Positions 60,723 through 64,000 of a DNA stretch of 64,000 nt are shown here, one piece after another. Where the stretch lies: the NCBI GenBank assembly GCA_900467685.1, contig UBQX01000003.1:62001-126000 (forward strand). The letters run 5' to 3'. Each line of letters starts with the position of its first letter. Positions within the stretch are counted from its first letter, which is position 1. Source of the DNA: Hyphomicrobiales bacterium (lineage in GTDB: Bacteria; Pseudomonadota; Alphaproteobacteria; Rhizobiales; Rhizobiaceae). The notes below the pieces were generated by a model, which worked only from the letters and a program-made list of their open reading frames with translations, was not told the origin of the DNA and did no database searches. The position numbers and the translations under genes were made by a program.

Positions 60723-62123
60723 ATGAATTTCAAGATGCCCGCACTATTTGCCGCAGCACTTCTCGTCGTCGGCGGTGTCGCCTTTACCGCGGTGTCAGAG
60801 GATGTGCGCAAGCTGCCGCAGAGTCAGGAAGAGGTGCGGCTGTCCTATGCGCCGCTGGTCAAGCAGACGGCGCCTTCGGTCGTCAACGTCTATGCCGAGC
60901 GCACGGTGGTGCGCAGCACGATCTTCGACAACGATCCCTTCTTCCGCCAGTTCTTCGGCGGCGGGCAGGGCAGGCGGCAGACGGAAAGCTCGCTGGGCTC
61001 CGGCGTCATCGTCGGCGCGAACGGCATCGTGATCACCAACAATCATGTCATCGAGGGGGCGGACGATATCAAGGTCGCGCTTTCGGACGGGCGGGAGTTC
61101 AAGAGCAAGGTCATGCTCAAGGACGACAAGGTAGACCTGGCAGTGCTGAAGATCGAGACGACGGAAAAGCTGCCGCCGCTGCCATTGGGCGATTCGGACA
61201 AGCTTGAAGTCGGCGACATCGTGCTTGCGATTGGCGATCCCTTCGGCGTCGGCCAGACGGTGACGAGCGGCATCGTCTCCGGTCTGGCACGCGGCAATAT
61301 CGGCGTCTCCGATTTCGGCTACTTTATCCAGACCGATGCTTCCATCAACCCCGGCAATTCCGGGGGCGCGCTCGTTGACATGAAGGGCGATCTGATCGGC
61401 ATCAACTCCGCCATCTTCTCCAAGGGCGGCGGCTCGAACGGCATCGGCTTTGCGATCCCGGCAAACCTTGCCAAGGTCTTCATTGCTGCGGCCGAGCGTG
61501 GCGACAAGACATTCGAGCGGCCTTATGTCGGCGCCTCCTTCGATGCCGTTTCTGCCGATGTGGCGGAGGCGATCGGCCTGAAGCGTGCGGGCGGGGCCTT
61601 CATAACCAATGTTGCGAAGGGCGGACCGGCCGAGCAGGCGGGACTGGTGAAGGGCGACACGATCGTCGCGCTCAATGGTATCCCGATCCAGCACCCGGAT
61701 GCGCTGGGCTACCGCATGCTGACCGCAGGCCTTGGCAACGAGGCGAAGCTCACAGTCTATCGCGACGGCAAGGAGCGCGAAGTGTCCCTCAAGCTCGACC
61801 GCGCGCCGGAAAACCCGCCGCGTGACGAGCGCCGCATCGATGGCCGCAATCCCTTTGCCGGCATCGTGGCCGTGAACCTTTCGCCGCGCGTGGCGGACGA
61901 ATTGCAGATGCCGGGCGACAATACCGGTGTTGCGATCCGCAAGGTCGAGGATGGTTCGCCCGCCGATCAGCTCGGCTTTGCCAAGGGCGACATCATCGTC
62001 TCGGTCAATGGGACGGCCATCGAGGACACGAAGACACTGGCGCAGATGGCCAACAGCGATCCGAATCTCTGGCGGGTAGAGATCAATCGCGGCGGCCAGC
62101 GCATCCGGCAAGTCTTCCGATGA
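60723..62123 (+). CDS. Do-family periplasmic serine protease (DegQ/DegS-like)
   Basis: A 466-residue HtrA protease with an N-terminal signal or anchor (about 5-25), a protease domain with the triad His108 (TNNHVIEG), Asp138 (KVDLAVLK) and Ser213 (PGNSGGAL), and two PDZ domains (about 265-360 and 375-460). The linker between the PDZ domains is much shorter than in the Do protease at 1421. It acts on misfolded envelope proteins. Its stop overlaps the rarA start by 4 bp (62120-62123), an arrangement that couples the two. Confidence 0.93.
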   Translation: MNFKMPALFAAALLVVGGVAFTAVSEDVRKLPQSQEEVRLSYAPLVKQTAPSVVNVYAERTVVRSTIFDNDPFFRQFFGGGQGRRQTESSLGSGVIVGANGIVITNNHVIEGADDIKVALSDGREFKSKVMLKDDKVDLAVLKIETTEKLPPLPLGDSDKLEVGDIVLAIGDPFGVGQTVTSGIVSGLARGNIGVSDFGYFIQTDASINPGNSGGALVDMKGDLIGINSAIFSKGGGSNGIGFAIPANLAKVFIAAAERGDKTFERPYVGASFDAVSADVAEAIGLKRAGGAFITNVAKGGPAEQAGLVKGDTIVALNGIPIQHPDALGYRMLTAGLGNEAKLTVYRDGKEREVSLKLDRAPENPPRDERRIDGRNPFAGIVAVNLSPRVADELQMPGDNTGVAIRKVEDGSPADQLGFAKGDIIVSVNGTAIEDTKTLAQMANSDPNLWRVEINRGGQRIRQVFR

Positions 62124-63436
62124 GCGATCTGTTTGCCGCGCACGAACCGGATGACTTTGCGGCCAAGAGACCTCTGGCGGAACGCCTGCGGCCCAAGACA
62201 CTCGCGGAAGTCTCCGGTCAGGGACATCTGACGGGACCTGATGGCGCGCTGACGCGGATGATCGAGGCGGGTTCGCTCGGCTCGATGATATTCTGGGGCC
62301 CGCCGGGTACCGGCAAGACGACCGTCGCGCGGCTTCTGTCGGGAGAGACTGGTCTGGCTTTCGAGCAGATCTCGGCGATCTTTTCCGGTGTTGCGGATCT
62401 CAAGAAGGTATTCGAGACCGCGCGGGCACGACGCATGTCGGGCCGGCAGACGCTGCTCTTTGTGGACGAGATCCATCGTTTCAACCGGGCGCAGCAGGAC
62501 AGTTTCCTGCCCGTGATGGAGGACGGGACGATCGTGCTTGTGGGCGCGACGACCGAAAACCCGTCCTTCGAACTCAACGCCGCTCTTCTCTCCCGGGCAC
62601 GCGTGCTGACCTTCAAATCGCATGACGAGGAGAGCCTCGAGGCGCTTTTGAAGCGCGCCGAGGAGGAAGAGGGCAAGGCGCTCCCTCTGGACCCGGATGC
62701 GCGCATGAGCCTGATCCGCATGGCCGATGGCGATGGACGCGCGGCCCTTACGCTGGCGGAAGAAGTCTGGCGCGCGGCGCGCGCAGGCGAGCGATTCGAC
62801 ACGGCGGGGCTGACCCGCGTCGTCCAGCGCCGGGCGCCGGTCTATGACAAGGGGCAGGACGGGCATTACAATCTGATCTCGGCGCTGCATAAGTCCGTGC
62901 GCGGCTCGGACCCCGATGCCGCGCTCTATTATCTGGCGCGCATGTTCGATGCGGGTGAAGACCCGCTGTTTCTCGGGCGGCGGCTGGTGCGCATGGCTGT
63001 CGAAGATATCGGTTTGGCCGACCCGCAGGCGCTGGTCGTCGCCAATGCGGCCAAGGATGCCTATGACTTTCTCGGTTCGCCGGAAGGGGAGCTGGCGCTG
63101 GCGCAGGCCTGCGTCTATCTCGCCACAGCGCCGAAATCGAACGCCGTCTACACGGCCTACAAGGCGTCCATGCGGGCCGCCAAGGAATATGGCTCGCTGC
63201 TGCCACCCAAACATATCCTCAATGCGCCCACGAAGCTGATGAAGGCGGAGGGGTACAATGAGGGCTATCGTTACGACCATGACGAGCCCGATGCATTCTC
63301 GGGCCAGGATTATTTCCCCGAAAAGATGGGCCGCAAGACCTTCTACGATCCGCCGGAGCGGGGCTTTGAACGGGATATCCGCAAAAGGCTCGACTGGTGG
63401 GCGAAGTTGCGGGCCGAACGGTCGGGCAAAGCCTAG
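62120..63436 (+). CDS. rarA: Replication-associated recombination protein A (RarA/MgsA)
   Basis: A 438-residue AAA+ ATPase: PLAERLRPKTLAEVSGQGHL at the N-terminus, Walker A GPPGTGKTTVARLL, Walker B LLFVDEIHRFNRAQQDSFLP, the sensor region VGATTENPSFELNAALLSRA, and the C-terminal MgsA domain with VRGSDPDAALYYLARM and PKSNAVYTAYKASMRAA. It works at stalled replication forks. Its ATG overlaps the protease stop. The trailing gap (63437-63604) holds no clear terminator. Confidence 0.95.
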   Translation: MSDLFAAHEPDDFAAKRPLAERLRPKTLAEVSGQGHLTGPDGALTRMIEAGSLGSMIFWGPPGTGKTTVARLLSGETGLAFEQISAIFSGVADLKKVFETARARRMSGRQTLLFVDEIHRFNRAQQDSFLPVMEDGTIVLVGATTENPSFELNAALLSRARVLTFKSHDEESLEALLKRAEEEEGKALPLDPDARMSLIRMADGDGRAALTLAEEVWRAARAGERFDTAGLTRVVQRRAPVYDKGQDGHYNLISALHKSVRGSDPDAALYYLARMFDAGEDPLFLGRRLVRMAVEDIGLADPQALVVANAAKDAYDFLGSPEGELALAQACVYLATAPKSNAVYTAYKASMRAAKEYGSLLPPKHILNAPTKLMKAEGYNEGYRYDHDEPDAFSGQDYFPEKMGRKTFYDPPERGFERDIRKRLDWWAKLRAERSGKA

Positions 63437-63604
63437 CGCCCATCGGCTGCTGCGGTGCATCATTCCGGCACATTTCCACGGCTGTTCACGCAGTGAAATA
63501 AACGTTTATTTAAAATGACTTCCAATTTTGCACCAATAAAGCCATGTCATAGTCCACGCTTACATTCGCGTCTCCTGACCTGAAAAAATCAAAGAGTGCA
63601 AAGT

Positions 63605-64000
63605 ATGGAAAATCCGGTCTCGTTGAATCGCATCGCGGAAAACACTGTCTTTCGAAAGGGCGACGTTTTCGTCCTCTTCGGCGAATTGTTCGGGCGCGGC
63701 TATGCGACCGGCCTGCTGGACGAAGCCCGGCGGGTGGGTATGGAGATTATCGGCATCACCGTTGGTCGTCGCGACGAGAACAATGCGCTGCGTCCGCTGA
63801 ATCCGGAAGAGCTTGCCGAGGCGGAAGCGCGGCTTGGCGGACGAATCATCAACCTGCCGCTGATGGCGGGCTTCGACCTCGACGCTCCCGAAGGCGGCGA
63901 GACGCCGACTGATCTTCTGGCGAAGCTGACGCTGGAAGGCTGGCAGGACGAGACGCTGGACTGGGATCACATCGCCAAGTGCCGGGAGATCGGTACGAAG
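63605..64000 (+). CDS. Unfinished gene at the right edge, function uncertain
   Basis: A frame from the ATG at 63605 stays open for all 132 codons to the window edge. It starts MENPVSLNRIAENTVFRKGD, contains VLFGELFGRGYATGLLDEAR, GMEIIGITVGRRDENNALRP and INLPLMAGFDLDAPEGGETP. The GELFGRGY segment looks like the nucleotide-binding start of a Rossmann-like enzyme, and I recall similar rhizobial proteins labelled enoyl-ACP reductase FabMG-like, but I cannot confirm this. GC-rich codon use and the strong third-position bias support a real gene. Confidence 0.65.
   Translation, partial: MENPVSLNRIAENTVFRKGDVFVLFGELFGRGYATGLLDEARRVGMEIIGITVGRRDENNALRPLNPEELAEAEARLGGRIINLPLMAGFDLDAPEGGETPTDLLAKLTLEGWQDETLDWDHIAKCREIGTK

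Overview
The window looks like an ordinary chromosomal segment of an alphaproteobacterium of the family Rhizobiaceae (order Hyphomicrobiales). The evidence is the high GC content with strong third-position bias, the hflK-hflC-DUF2065-degP gene order, serB and miaA back to back, an ilvIH operon with ilvC in the same region, an orfA-pit phosphate operon with a Pho box, and many family members typical of rhizobia (DUF1127, GlxA-type AraC, DUF3772 MscS, VOC/GST pairs). Genus cannot be fixed from the sequence alone. No IS element, integrase, prophage or CRISPR array was found. The GC bias gives long antisense open frames over many genes, which I left out.

Layout. 0-3.4 kb: membrane and periplasmic protein quality control (HflK/HflC, DUF2065, a Do-type protease) and two tiny membrane proteins. 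3.4-4.6 kb: a toxin-antitoxin-GNAT operon on the minus strand. 4.6-8.4 kb: serB and miaA, divergent with interlocked starts, and a HerA-like ATPase. 8.5-11.1 kb: ilvIH behind a branched-chain leader peptide and attenuator. 11.2-14.8 kb: chromate transporter, Pit phosphate transporter with its PhoU-like partner and a Pho box, and a Nudix hydrolase. 14.8-24.5 kb: accessory regulators and enzymes, including an XRE/SDR pair, VOC-GST, a LysE exporter, an ECF sigma/anti-sigma/secreted-protein operon, an SDR-DoxX fusion, a RecD-like helicase and a MerR-LuxR chimera. 24.8-33.5 kb: pdxJ, a class D beta-lactamase, a 5'-nucleotidase family protein, an Asp/Glu racemase with divergent Lrp, a 7TM diguanylate cyclase, two secreted proteins and a TetR regulator. 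33.5-38.5 kb: an autoregulated TetR gene, ilvC with a decayed copy of its tail, and two tandem GT39-like glycosyltransferases. 38.6-44.2 kb: aminotransferase, acyltransferase, EEP hydrolase, Nudix, PhzF and tRNA-Lys. 44.4-50.6 kb: DUF924, MscS channel, a small secreted protein, RecQ and ParDE. 50.6-60.5 kb: a succinate-semialdehyde dehydrogenase, a nested-palindrome repeat, a dimethylglycine/sarcosine dehydrogenase-like FAD-GcvT protein, two double-receiver regulators (one with GGDEF), a GlxA-type regulator, and a DUF1127/LysR pair. 60.7-64 kb: a second Do protease, rarA, and an unfinished gene.

Functional themes are branched-chain amino acid synthesis (ilvIH and ilvC, the former under attenuation), envelope proteolysis (two Do proteases plus HflKC), phosphate response, one-carbon/betaine-type catabolism, c-di-GMP signalling and toxin-antitoxin modules. 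I found no clearly new multi-gene defence or biosynthetic system. The most unusual items are regulatory: the possibly leaderless ilv attenuator, a near-identical 24-bp motif before a LysE exporter and an aminotransferase 20 kb apart, the 12-bp serB/miaA spacer that carries both ribosome binding sites, the GNAT gene coupled to a toxin-antitoxin pair, and a paralogous pair of double-receiver regulators with different defects.
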